Source: QQUD01 sp039029915
GTDB taxonomy: Bacteria; Chloroflexota; Anaerolineae; Promineifilales; Promineifilaceae
Length of the DNA: 16,485 bases
Direction: 5' to 3'
Assembly (NCBI GenBank): GCA_039029915.1
Contig: JBCCFD010000136.1
Span: 1-16,485 of the forward strand
The notes under the pieces are model-generated. The model saw nothing but the letters and a program-made list of their open reading frames with translations. It was not told the origin of the DNA and searched no databases. Positions within the stretch are counted from its first letter, which is position 1. Each line of letters starts with the position of its first letter. This document shows, in pieces, positions 6,613 through 13,630 of the stretch. A program made the translations under genes and the position numbers.

Positions 6613-7647
6613 ATGACTCATTTAATCCTTAAACACGTCTCCAAGGCTTACAACGCTGCGTATCCGGCTGTTGCCGATTTGTCGCTGGAGATTAAGGCTG
6701 GGGAACTGATGGTGCTGCTGGGGCCATCGGGAAGCGGCAAGACGACGATTTTGCGACTGATAGCGGGATTGCTGCAGCCTGATGCGGGTGATATTCAGTT
6801 CAACGGCCGTTCCGTGCTCAAGGTGCCTGCGGAAAGAAGAGGGGCTGTTATGATGTTTCAACAAGACGCCCTGTTTCCTTTCTTGACCGTTTATGAGAAC
6901 GTGGCGTTTGGTTTGGCGCTGCAGCGGCTTAGCCATCAAGAGCTCTCATCCCGTGTCACAAAAATCCTATCGATGGTCCAATTAACCGGCCACGAGAGAA
7001 AACGGCCGTCTGAACTTTCGGGCGGACAGAGGCAGCGTGTGGCGCTGGCTCGGGCGCTTGTTGTTGAACCGAAAATTTTGCTCCTTGATGAGCCATTAAG
7101 CCAGCTTGACCCTAATCTTCGCGTTGAGTTGCGCCAAATGATTCATCGCTTGCAAAAAGAGCTGGCGATTACGACTGTTTTTGTAACTCATGACCAAGAA
7201 GAAGCGATTTCAATTGCGGATCGACTCGGTTTGTTGATAAACGGCCGTTTGCATCAGATAGGCACACCCGAGGCTTTCTTCGCTTCGCCAACTGACTCCC
7301 AAGTTGCTCGATTTTTTGGCGCTAAAAACTTTATCAAAGGTATCAAATCTGGACAGGTTGTGACCACCGAAATTGGTGAGATCAAAGTTAAACCAACAGC
7401 TGTACCAGATGGCCATGTTTTATTATCGATTCGCCCTGAAGCGATTGAATTAAGAAAAAAAGCAGAAAATAGTTATTCATTTAACCTTCTAGAAAAAAAA
7501 TTTTTGGGTCAGATGATCCAATACACCGTTGAGAAAAATAATGTTAAACTCACGTGGCACACGACCCCTTTTTCCGTGGTTCATGAAGAGGCTCCAGTCA
7601 ACTTATGCCTCCCTTGTGAGCGAATTATTGTTTTTCCTGATGCATAA
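6613..7647 (+). CDS. ABC transporter ATP-binding protein, PotA/FbpC/CysA type
   Basis: 344 aa nucleotide-binding subunit. The Walker A is GPSGSGKT (37-44), the Q-loop is MMFQQD (80-85), the signature is LSGGQRQR (135-142), the Walker B is ILLLDE (155-160), the D-loop is SQLD (163-166) and the switch histidine is His193 in VTHDQEEA. After about residue 235 comes an extra C-terminal domain with VLLSIRPEAIEL, typical of the TOBE regulatory domain of spermidine, iron, sulfate or sugar importers. Amino-acid importers normally use a GlnQ-type ATPase of about 240 aa without TOBE, so this ATPase either serves the upstream permeases in an unusual pairing or is an orphan or shared energiser. Its start has no strong ribosome-binding site. 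Confidence 0.9.
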   Translation: MTHLILKHVSKAYNAAYPAVADLSLEIKAGELMVLLGPSGSGKTTILRLIAGLLQPDAGDIQFNGRSVLKVPAERRGAVMMFQQDALFPFLTVYENVAFGLALQRLSHQELSSRVTKILSMVQLTGHERKRPSELSGGQRQRVALARALVVEPKILLLDEPLSQLDPNLRVELRQMIHRLQKELAITTVFVTHDQEEAISIADRLGLLINGRLHQIGTPEAFFASPTDSQVARFFGAKNFIKGIKSGQVVTTEIGEIKVKPTAVPDGHVLLSIRPEAIELRKKAENSYSFNLLEKKFLGQMIQYTVEKNNVKLTWHTTPFSVVHEEAPVNLCLPCERIIVFPDA

Positions 7648-7729
7648 TACTTTCTTAAGAAAATTTCACTCTGTTTGTGCGTAAGAGGAATAGCATACAA
7701 CCAGTCAATGGAGAGGAATGCATAAAATA

Positions 7730-8197
7730 ATGAACCAAAAGACAACCCTCTGGCCTATATCACTCAGCCGAATGCTCATTGGCATATTGTGGCTTTTTTC
7801 TCTTCGATGGAAATTGCCGCCTGATTTTATGCCAGCTGATGGCAAAGGGTTGATGGATTGGTTACTTCTTGAAGTACAGCATCCCGCCTTTCCATTTTAT
7901 GCGAATTTAGTTGAAACGGTTGTTATTCCAAACTTCACCTTTTTTGCCTGGATTATCTTTCTAGCTGAACTATTGGTTGGCCTGTCGCTGCTGCTTGGTG
8001 TGTTTACTCGCGCTGGCGCTGCGCTAGGCTTGCTCATGTCGATTAACTTAGGCATTGGGTTGCTAGAAGTACCCGGTGAATGGCCCTGGTCTTACATGAT
8101 GATGGCGATGTGGCACGGTACCTTATTTGTTACCGATGCCGGCCGACTCTGGGGTTTAGATGGTTGGTTGAGGTCAAGAAAAACGGCCGTTAGGTGA
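7730..8197 (+). CDS. DoxX family membrane protein (first of pair)
   Basis: 155 aa, four predicted membrane segments. The DoxX-type core is AELLVGLSLLLGVFTRAGAALGLLMSINLG, followed by WPWSYMMMAMWHGTLFVTDAGRLWGLD. The function of most DoxX proteins is not settled; DoxD/DoxA relatives act as a thiosulfate:quinone oxidoreductase in archaea, and others handle redox stress. Start choice: an ATG at 7718 lies only one base after GGAGAGG (7710-7716) and is too close, so the ATG at 7730 is preferred, though its spacing (13) is long. The gene ends in the palindrome-encoded TAVR. A related DoxX gene follows after 121 bases. Confidence 0.8.
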   Translation: MNQKTTLWPISLSRMLIGILWLFSLRWKLPPDFMPADGKGLMDWLLLEVQHPAFPFYANLVETVVIPNFTFFAWIIFLAELLVGLSLLLGVFTRAGAALGLLMSINLGIGLLEVPGEWPWSYMMMAMWHGTLFVTDAGRLWGLDGWLRSRKTAVR

Positions 8198-8318
8198 ATT
8201 GATTAAAATGATTTAATGAGAAGAATGGCGTTTTCCCTTTCGGCCAGAAACGGTAAATAATGCCTCTTCTGAATTTAGATGATTTCTATCCGATTCCTTA
8301 TGCCAACAGGAGGCACTC

Positions 8319-8816
8319 ATGAACCAAACAGGACAATCAGACAGTAAAAATTTAGGACTAGCACTTTTAAGAATCACCCTGGGTCTTATTATCACGATTA
8401 CTTGGTACGATAATTTGGTAAAAGGCCTTTATACGGCTGATGGACTAAGCGGATTTTTAAACTGGCTATTTGATCCAAATGGAAACGCTAGCTCGCTTAC
8501 TTTTTATAAAGCCATTTTAGATGTGACAATTATTCCCGCCGCTGCCATATTTGGCGTTTTTCAATTGGTGGGTGAGCTGCTGATGGGCCTTGGTTTGCTC
8601 TCAGGTTCATTTACCCGCTTCTTCGGGTTTGCCGCGATGGCCTTCTTTTTCAACCTTTTCCTTTCGTATTTTGGTGGCCACGAATGGATTTGGACCTATG
8701 TTATTTTGTTCATGTCCTCACTGACTGTGACATTTGGCTATGCGGGCCGAACGTTAGGTGTGGATCAGAAGCTTGTTGAGAGCCGGGGTGAACCTCCATA
8801 TCCGATTTTGTGGTAA
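8319..8816 (+). CDS. DoxX family membrane protein (second of pair)
   Basis: 165 aa with four membrane segments. It shares the pattern GELLMGLGLLSGSFTRFFGFAAMAFFFNLF with the preceding gene, so the pair looks like an old tandem duplication or a two-subunit membrane complex. It has a strong ribosome-binding site (AGGAGG, just before 8319). The C-terminal tail after GRTLGVDQ is hydrophilic. Its function is unknown; membrane redox or sulfur roles are only suggested by the family and by the YeeE transporter elsewhere in the window. Confidence 0.82.
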   Translation: MNQTGQSDSKNLGLALLRITLGLIITITWYDNLVKGLYTADGLSGFLNWLFDPNGNASSLTFYKAILDVTIIPAAAIFGVFQLVGELLMGLGLLSGSFTRFFGFAAMAFFFNLFLSYFGGHEWIWTYVILFMSSLTVTFGYAGRTLGVDQKLVESRGEPPYPILW

Positions 8817-8853
8817 CAATTAATATTTCTATAAATAAAAGGTAGCAGATTTT

Positions 8854-10377
8854 ATGATTCAATGGCTGTATATCATTTTAGGTGCGGTTTACATTCTAAT
8901 TTCTGTTGCCTTTTTTGTTTTTGGTGCAAATTTATACTATCTTTCCGTAATCACCCGCCGAGAAAGCCGAAAAAAAGAAGAAACCCCTGTCATGGTAGGA
9001 GATTGGCCTGATGTCACGGTGCAACTGCCTATCTTCAATGAGCTTTATGTCGCGGAGCGGCTCATTAATGTTGTGGCTCAGCTCGATTATCCGGCTGAGA
9101 AGCTGCAAATTCAAGTGCTTGACGATTCAACGGATGAGACCTTCTCATTAGTGAAACAAACGGTTCAAAAGCTCAAGGCCAGAGGGGTAAATATCTCCCA
9201 TATTCACAGAGTAGACCGCACGGGATTCAAAGCGGGGGCGCTGCAGAACGGATTAGCGCAAGCAACAGGTGAATTTATCGCCTTGTTTGATGCGGACTTT
9301 ATTCCCAACAAGGATTTCTTGCTCCGCACTGTGCCCTACCTGCAAAATCCAAACATTGCGTTTGTTCAGGCGAGATGGGGGCATGTTAATCGAAACTATT
9401 CTTGGTTTACGCGGATGCAGGCGATCACGATTGATGCCCATTTTATGGTAGAGCAGTTTGGGCGCAGCCGAGGTGGCTACTGGTTTAATTTTAACGGTAC
9501 GGCAGGCGTATGGCGGCGCCAAGCGATGGAAGATGCTGGGGGATGGCGTGCTGATACGTTGACTGAGGATTTGGACTTATCTTATCGTGTTTTCCTAAAA
9601 GGCTGGGAAGCTGAGTATGTTCGCTCGGTTGAAGTCCCTGCTGAGCTGCCTGTTCATTTTAGCGGGTTTCGGCGGCAGCAGCATCGATGGGCTCGGGGAA
9701 GCTTAGAGTGTGCCTTTAATTTGGTTAAGCGAGTGAGTCAGGCAAAGGTTCCGCTGATGAAACGAGTGCAGGGATTACTGCACTTAACGGCTTACGGCAT
9801 TCACTTGCTGCTGTTTGCGACACTCTTGATTTACCCCGGTGTGGTTGAAATTGGGTTGATCTATCCTCGGTTTCAATTTCTTTACGGGCTATCATTTTTA
9901 CTGGGTGTGACGGCGTTTGCCCCAACCCTCTTTTTTGTTTTGGGCCAAAAGCAGCTGGGTAGACCCGTTCTCAAACAGATTCCCCAAATTATTTTGGTGT
10001 CTATTATTGGATCGGGGATGATGTTTAATACGACAAGAGCGCTCTGGCAAATATTTCGGGGTAGAAAAGAAGTGTTTGAGCGTACGGCAAAATTTGGGAT
10101 TGAAAAAAAGCGAGAAAATTGGCAGGCGAAACGGTATCAGCTTCGATTTGATTCGATCGTTTATTTTGAGCTGTTTTTTGGACTATACGGCTTGTACGCA
10201 GGCTGGCGAGCGTTGACTAATATCAACTTGGGTGTGGCCTTTTACGCCCTTTTTTTTGCAACTGGGCTTTTGCTGGTGGCGACGATAACCATTGCGGAAA
10301 CGATTTCGGTTTATCGTTTTCGTAAGGCGAGACAGCAAACCTTAGCCACTGAGAAAACGCAGTGGTCGGCTAACTGA
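8854..10377 (+). CDS. Processive GT2 glycosyltransferase, cellulose-synthase-like
   Basis: 507 aa membrane glycosyltransferase with an N-terminal membrane helix (residues about 3-30). The GT-A catalytic domain has VQLPIFNE, VLDDSTDET (Asp90/Asp91), FDADF (Asp146, Asp148, metal and nucleotide-sugar binding), TED (237-239, catalytic base) and QQHRW (275-279, the processive QxxRW motif). Three to five further membrane helices follow. Such enzymes polymerise or transfer sugars from nucleotide-sugars at the membrane, as in beta-glucan, glucomannan or glycolipid synthesis. The product here is unknown. The stop overlaps the next gene's start (TGATG), so the partner at 10377 is translationally coupled. 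It contains no ACGGCCGT palindrome in 1.5 kb, unlike most neighbours. Confidence 0.92.
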   Translation: MIQWLYIILGAVYILISVAFFVFGANLYYLSVITRRESRKKEETPVMVGDWPDVTVQLPIFNELYVAERLINVVAQLDYPAEKLQIQVLDDSTDETFSLVKQTVQKLKARGVNISHIHRVDRTGFKAGALQNGLAQATGEFIALFDADFIPNKDFLLRTVPYLQNPNIAFVQARWGHVNRNYSWFTRMQAITIDAHFMVEQFGRSRGGYWFNFNGTAGVWRRQAMEDAGGWRADTLTEDLDLSYRVFLKGWEAEYVRSVEVPAELPVHFSGFRRQQHRWARGSLECAFNLVKRVSQAKVPLMKRVQGLLHLTAYGIHLLLFATLLIYPGVVEIGLIYPRFQFLYGLSFLLGVTAFAPTLFFVLGQKQLGRPVLKQIPQIILVSIIGSGMMFNTTRALWQIFRGRKEVFERTAKFGIEKKRENWQAKRYQLRFDSIVYFELFFGLYGLYAGWRALTNINLGVAFYALFFATGLLLVATITIAETISVYRFRKARQQTLATEKTQWSAN

Positions 10378-11066
10378 TGACCATCAATTTATCATCTGAG
10401 AATGCCCTGCTTGTCATGGCCAAACGGCCGTTTCCCGGCAAGACAAAAACGCGATTAACCCCATTTCTCTCTCAGAAACAGGCCTCTAATTTATACGAAT
10501 GTTTTTTAAAAGATGTGCTTGATAAAGTAGCCAACCTGTCCGGTGTCGCCCCCTTTGTGGCCTATGCTCCTGAAACGGCCGTTTCATACTTTCAAGCCGT
10601 TGCCCCACATTTTGGTTTGCTGCCTCAGCGCGGTGAGGCGCTGGGTGATCGACTGGACGACGTGCTGACTGCGTGTCAAAACTTGGGTTACAAGCGCGTG
10701 GCGGCAATGAACAGCGACAGCCCTAATCTACCGCCAGATTACCTAAGCCAAGCCTTTGAACGGCTTGCGGATGAGGCGGTTGATCTCGTGCTCGGACCCT
10801 GTGAAGACGGAGGGTATTATTTGATTGGCTGGAAACGGCCGTATCCAGCCGTGGTGCGAGAGGTCACAATGTCAACACCCCGCGTGTTGCCAGATACATT
10901 AGCTATTGCCAATAAGTTAGGTCTTACTGTTGCCCTTTTACCTGAATGGTATGATGTTGATTCAAAAGAAGAACTCAACCGGCTCAGCAATGACTTAAAA
11001 AATGCCCCCGATGACGCCCCCCGAACAGCTGCTTTTTTAAAAGAATTATTTAAGCCCGTGACCTGA
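10377..11066 (+). CDS. TIGR04282/DUF2064-type glycosyltransferase-A-fold protein
   Basis: 229 aa nucleotide-sugar-transferase-like fold. Characteristic motifs are MAKRPFPGKTKTRL (14-27, nucleotide-binding loop), NSDSPNLP (112-119, with a metal-site aspartate), GPCEDGGYYLIGW (140-152) and DVDS (193-196). The family, often labelled TIGR04282 or arsenosugar-biosynthesis-type, is usually found beside GT2 enzymes, as here, where its ATG overlaps the upstream TGA by one base. This suggests it supplies or modifies the nucleotide-activated donor used by the GT2, which is inference. Three palindromes fall in this gene. The stop codon abuts the start of an intergenic repeat cluster. Confidence 0.85.
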   Translation: MTINLSSENALLVMAKRPFPGKTKTRLTPFLSQKQASNLYECFLKDVLDKVANLSGVAPFVAYAPETAVSYFQAVAPHFGLLPQRGEALGDRLDDVLTACQNLGYKRVAAMNSDSPNLPPDYLSQAFERLADEAVDLVLGPCEDGGYYLIGWKRPYPAVVREVTMSTPRVLPDTLAIANKLGLTVALLPEWYDVDSKEELNRLSNDLKNAPDDAPRTAAFLKELFKPVT

Positions 11067-11267
11067 GTTTGTCGAAGGCTTTACCCCTTGGCCTGCATCT
11101 GCACCATTGCGACTTCGACAGGCCCAGCCTCCGTTCCACATGAATAGCGGCCTGAGCTTGTCGAAGGCTTCACCCCTTGGCCTGAGTCTGCGCCACTGCG
11201 ACTTCGACAGGCTCAGCCTCCGTTACTGTCCTTAGCAAGCACCACTGCGACTTCGACAGGCTTAGCC
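11062..11267. repeat. Cluster of CTTCGACA-type inverted repeats
   Basis: The gap 11067-11357 is filled with copies of one word in both orientations. Forward copies are CCTGAGTTTGTCGAAGGC (11062-11079) and CCTGAGCTTGTCGAAGGC (11151-11168). Reverse copies are ACTTCGACAGG at 11112, 11201 and 11250, each followed by CC/CT-CAGCC-like bases. The 11149-11166 and 11202-11218 arms pair almost perfectly. The spacers CACCCCTTGGCCTG and CCACTGCGACTTCGACAGG are also repeated, so this is a partly tandem array of about two and a half units of ~90 bases. I recognise the core as a word frequently found in bacterial intergenic regions. It follows the stop of the transferase gene and may act as a terminator or mRNA stabiliser. 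Confidence 0.85.
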
Positions 11268-11345
11268 CCCGTTCCGTTTTTGACACATCTCTATTGCCAA
11301 TTCCTAACAGTCAATTGATAATTGAGACCCTCAAATGAATTCAAT

Positions 11346-11351
11346 AAGGTG
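11346..11351 (+). promoter_or_regulatory. Ribosome binding site deciding the YhhN start
   Basis: AAGGTG lies 6 bases before the ATG at 11358. The longer frame beginning with TTG at 11322 has no such site and adds hydrophilic residues before a clear membrane protein start. Confidence 0.65.
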
Positions 11352-11357
11352 TACATC

Positions 11358-12110
11358 ATGTTTCCCTATCTCCAACCAGCTCAATCCTTGTGGTTAACCG
11401 CTCTGCTCATTTTGTGGGGACTCGTTTTGTTTGGCGGCTTTATCTTTGGTAATGAAAGCGAAACCCATAGAACTCCAGCCCTCAATCGGATGGTCTCTTC
11501 AATTTTGCTGGTTGTGGCGGGATGGAGCTGGGTTATATTTTGTGATGCGCCTGAAATACGGCCGTTTGCCATCATGATCGCTATTGGCATGACCTTTGGA
11601 TTTGGTGGTGATTTGGTGCTTTCTGAACTGCTTCCCATCGGTCGTTCAGTCATTGTTGGCATTTTGTTCTTTGGGATTGGGCATATTTTTTATATTGGGG
11701 GCATTGTACAGTCGACGCAGCAATGGGGATATACGGCCGTGTCGCCCAGGCTTAATTCGCTCATACTTTGGCTACTGATTGGCTTGGTTGGCTGGTATAT
11801 TGTTGTGTTCCGGGGCCAAAAACCAACCGTTTTACACTGGGCAGCTTTACCCTACGCCTTGCTTTTGGCTGGCACGACGGGGGTGGGTACCGGTCTAGCG
11901 CTTCAAGAAGGCGCATTTGTTTGGCTTGCCGTGGGGGCCGGTCTATTTTTGTTTAGCGATCTGATCTTGGCAGGCGAGCTATTTGCTGACTACAAATTTC
12001 GCTCGGTGGGTGATGTGGTGTGGCTCACTTATGGGCCCGGTCAGATGCTGATTGTCTATTCTATCGGTGTTGCCCACTCAATTTTGCTCAATGCCACATT
12101 AGCTTTATAA
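11358..12110 (+). CDS. YhhN family membrane protein, probable lysoplasmalogenase
   Basis: 250 aa with about eight membrane segments. YhhN/TMEM86 signature elements are FGGDLVLS (82-89, with Asp85), GILFFGIGHIFYIGG (101-115) and a late FLFSDLILAGE with a second membrane aspartate. The characterised eukaryotic members hydrolyse the vinyl-ether bond of lysoplasmalogens; bacterial members are assumed similar but few are tested. A role here in ether-lipid turnover is an inference. The gene stands alone between a repeat array and the CsaA-like gene (133 bases further on). Start chosen by its AAGGTG site. Confidence 0.85.
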   Translation: MFPYLQPAQSLWLTALLILWGLVLFGGFIFGNESETHRTPALNRMVSSILLVVAGWSWVIFCDAPEIRPFAIMIAIGMTFGFGGDLVLSELLPIGRSVIVGILFFGIGHIFYIGGIVQSTQQWGYTAVSPRLNSLILWLLIGLVGWYIVVFRGQKPTVLHWAALPYALLLAGTTGVGTGLALQEGAFVWLAVGAGLFLFSDLILAGELFADYKFRSVGDVVWLTYGPGQMLIVYSIGVAHSILLNATLAL

Positions 12111-12243
12111 AGGATTAGCTTGCTTAATGAAGCGACAGACCAAATGCTTCACGGTGTAATTTACGAGATTAGCATCAATATATTGAAGCTGACGACTACA
12201 TCGAAAAATTCAGACAACTTAAGAAAAGGAGTGCAGACTCTAA

Positions 12244-12597
12244 ATGACACGTGCAGATGTAAAACCCATTATTTCTTTTGAAGATTTTGAAAAGATTGAT
12301 ATTCGTGTTGGCAGAATAACGGCCGTTCAAGAGGTGCCAAAATCCAATAAGCTCATGAAGCTGATCGTCGATTTTGGAGATCACACGCGCCAAATTTTAG
12401 CGGGCATCAAACAAGAACGAGACGACCCCACTGAAATCGAAGGCAAACAAGCGCTGTTTGTGGTGAATATGGCGGAACGAAAAATGGCTGGGGAGCTTTC
12501 CCAAGGAATGCTGTTTGATATTGGGTATGCGGATGGGGTGACACCTGTTTTAGCCATGCCAGAAAGTGACGTGCCAAACGGAACTCGGGCGGGTTGA
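12244..12597 (+). CDS. csaA: tRNA-binding-domain protein, CsaA-like
   Basis: 117 aa single OB-fold of the EMAP-II/MetRS-C-terminal type. It shows FEKIDIRVGRITAV (15-28), the VPKSNKLMKLIVDFG segment (31-45) that corresponds to the hPnADKLl.l.v motif, QILAGI (50-55), and ERKMAGELSQGMLF (78-91). Stand-alone versions are called CsaA, described as export-related chaperones that bind tRNA-like structures. The length matches CsaA (about 110 aa), so it is not a truncated methionyl-tRNA synthetase. AAAGGAG at 12225-12231 is 12 bases upstream. A MITE-like element lies 37 bases after the stop. Confidence 0.85.
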   Translation: MTRADVKPIISFEDFEKIDIRVGRITAVQEVPKSNKLMKLIVDFGDHTRQILAGIKQERDDPTEIEGKQALFVVNMAERKMAGELSQGMLFDIGYADGVTPVLAMPESDVPNGTRAG

Positions 12598-12633
12598 GCT
12601 AGAAAGCCGGATAATAAAAGAGTAATCAGTGAA

Positions 12634-12783
12634 CTAACCACATATCACTTTTGAATAGCGCGGTGATAAATCACCCGCAAAAGGTAAAGGCGCCCTCTGG
12701 GCTTCAAAAAGCCCAAAGGGCGCCCAAAGAGTAGCCCAGTGATTTATCACTGGGCGGAGCAAACCAAAGTGATATGTAGCTAG
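12634..12783. mobile_element. 150 bp MITE-like element with 9 bp target duplication
   Basis: Terminal inverted repeats of 20 bases match at 17 positions: 12634-12653 and the complement of 12764-12783. The element is flanked on both sides by the identical 9-mer ATCAGTGAA (12625-12633 and 12784-12792), as expected of a duplicated target site. The whole interior is one long imperfect palindrome: GGTGATAAATCACC (12662-12675) faces CCAGTGATTTATCACTGG (12736-12753). The centre is a near-perfect 16 bp stem, GGCGCCCTCTGGGCTT / AAGCCCAAAGGGCGCC (12689-12724), with a 4-base loop. It has no coding capacity. It sits between two convergent genes, where it could also fold as a bidirectional transcription stop. 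No transposase with matching ends is in the window. Confidence 0.88.
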
Positions 12784-12818
12784 ATCAGTGAAAAATAAAC
12801 AGCGAGATTATTTGAAAC

Positions 12819-12839
12819 TTTTCACTTTTCACTTCTCAC
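12819..12839. repeat. Short 7 bp tandem repeat at the 3' end of the selenoprotein gene
   Basis: TTTTCAC, TTTTCAC, TTCTCAC, then TCACC run in tandem across 12819-12842, overlapping the minus-strand stop codon (TGA at 12836-12838). GTGAAAA at 12788-12794 can pair with the TTTTCAC units. Probably simple sequence expansion, possibly part of a weak terminator. Confidence 0.5.
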
Positions 12840-13630
12840 TCACCAATTTCCATAAACGTTTTGCGCCAAGTGGCATCCTCTCCCCAGCGAAAGGGGGTTT
12901 GGATGGTTGTTCGGGGGAATACGGCCGTTTCCAAGAGTTGAAACCCAATTTCCAAGATTTGTTTTTGCATAGCTGGGTCATCAGGTTTGCCGCAAGGGTT
13001 ACCTAGCGGAAAATCTGTAAACACAAAACGGGGCACACCACACTGCTCTACAATATCTCTTGCTGAGCCAATAATGACTGTTGGAATACCGTGCTGTTCT
13101 AAATGTCGCGCCGTCAAACTGACGGTCTGATGACAAACGGGTCATAGCGGGAAAAGAAAAGCGACCTCAACACCATCCTCTTGGCACATGTCTAAAATTT
13201 TAGGTGCATTTTCTTGTCTGGTTTGCCGCTGGCTAAATTTGGTGGGCACGCCGTAGAAACGAGGTGAAAGAGAAGAAATACGGCCGTTTTCCACAAACTC
13301 ATTCATATGTTTAACTGGTAAAAAGCTGCCTAAATCGTTTGTGTGTGTCACCTTCTTGTGCCAGAAAAGATGGTGCGTGTGAAGTGTTTCTGGGATCAGC
13401 TGGCTTGAGGCTGAATAAACCTGGCGATCTTTGCCCCCAGCTTCATTAAGTGCTGCAGTGGTAATGAGGCCAATACGACTTTGTGATAACGGTTTAGAAA
13501 GCGGCCTCATGGGTGCCTCATCATGAGATGCCCAACGATAAGGGTTGCCGAACCCTTTGTTTAAGTAATATTCGCGGGATTTGTCAATATAGCTAACGGC
13601 AATGCGGTGGGTAGGGTCTTTTTGAAGCAT
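12836..13630 (-). CDS. GrdB/PrdB-family selenoprotein with in-frame TGA read as selenocysteine
   Basis: 264 aa if the single in-frame TGA at 13142-13144 is read as selenocysteine (residue 163). Both halves lie in one frame with no other stop between them. The junction reads FLFPL-U-PVCHQTVSLTARHLEQHGIPTV. The UxxCH motif followed by GIPTV matches the redox centre of the glycine/sarcosine/betaine/proline reductase component B family (for example PrdB, where Sec sits in UGTCH). Upstream, FLPVKHMNEFVENGRISSLSP and GVEVAFLFP match the domain before that centre, and CGVPRFVFTDFPLGNPCG follows it. A SECIS-like hairpin begins 16 nt after the TGA. The start at 13630 overlaps the upstream asparaginase stop (TAATG); the extra ATG at 13645 is less likely. 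The substrate is unknown; true reductases need partner subunits (GrdA/GrdC or PrdA) that are not here. The alternative, a nonsense-mutated pseudogene, is less likely because the codon falls exactly on the catalytic site and the rest is intact. Confidence 0.87.
13104..13144 (-). promoter_or_regulatory. Putative bacterial SECIS element with UGA Sec codon
   Basis: On the minus strand the TGA (13144-13142) is followed by 16 bases and then CCGTCA-GTT-TGACGG (13125-13111). This is a perfect 6 bp stem with a 3-base loop starting with G. A lower stem, TGTC/GACA (13135-13132 with 13107-13104), can extend it. The distance from UGA to loop is 22 bases, within the range I recall for bacterial SECIS models (about 16-37), which also ask for a G early in the loop. 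SelB would bind here to insert selenocysteine. Confidence 0.7.

Noticed and set aside
11062..11267. CRISPR array
   Set aside because: Repeats occur in both orientations with imperfect copies and repeated spacers, and no cas genes are present.
12689..12724. Simple intrinsic terminator
   Set aside because: The strong stem has no T-run and is the centre of a larger element with inverted ends and a target duplication; termination may be a secondary effect.
12836..13117. Separate 93-codon gene starting at TTG 13117
   Set aside because: It is the in-frame continuation of the upstream frame after a single TGA; its first residues continue a conserved redox motif and there is no convincing independent start.
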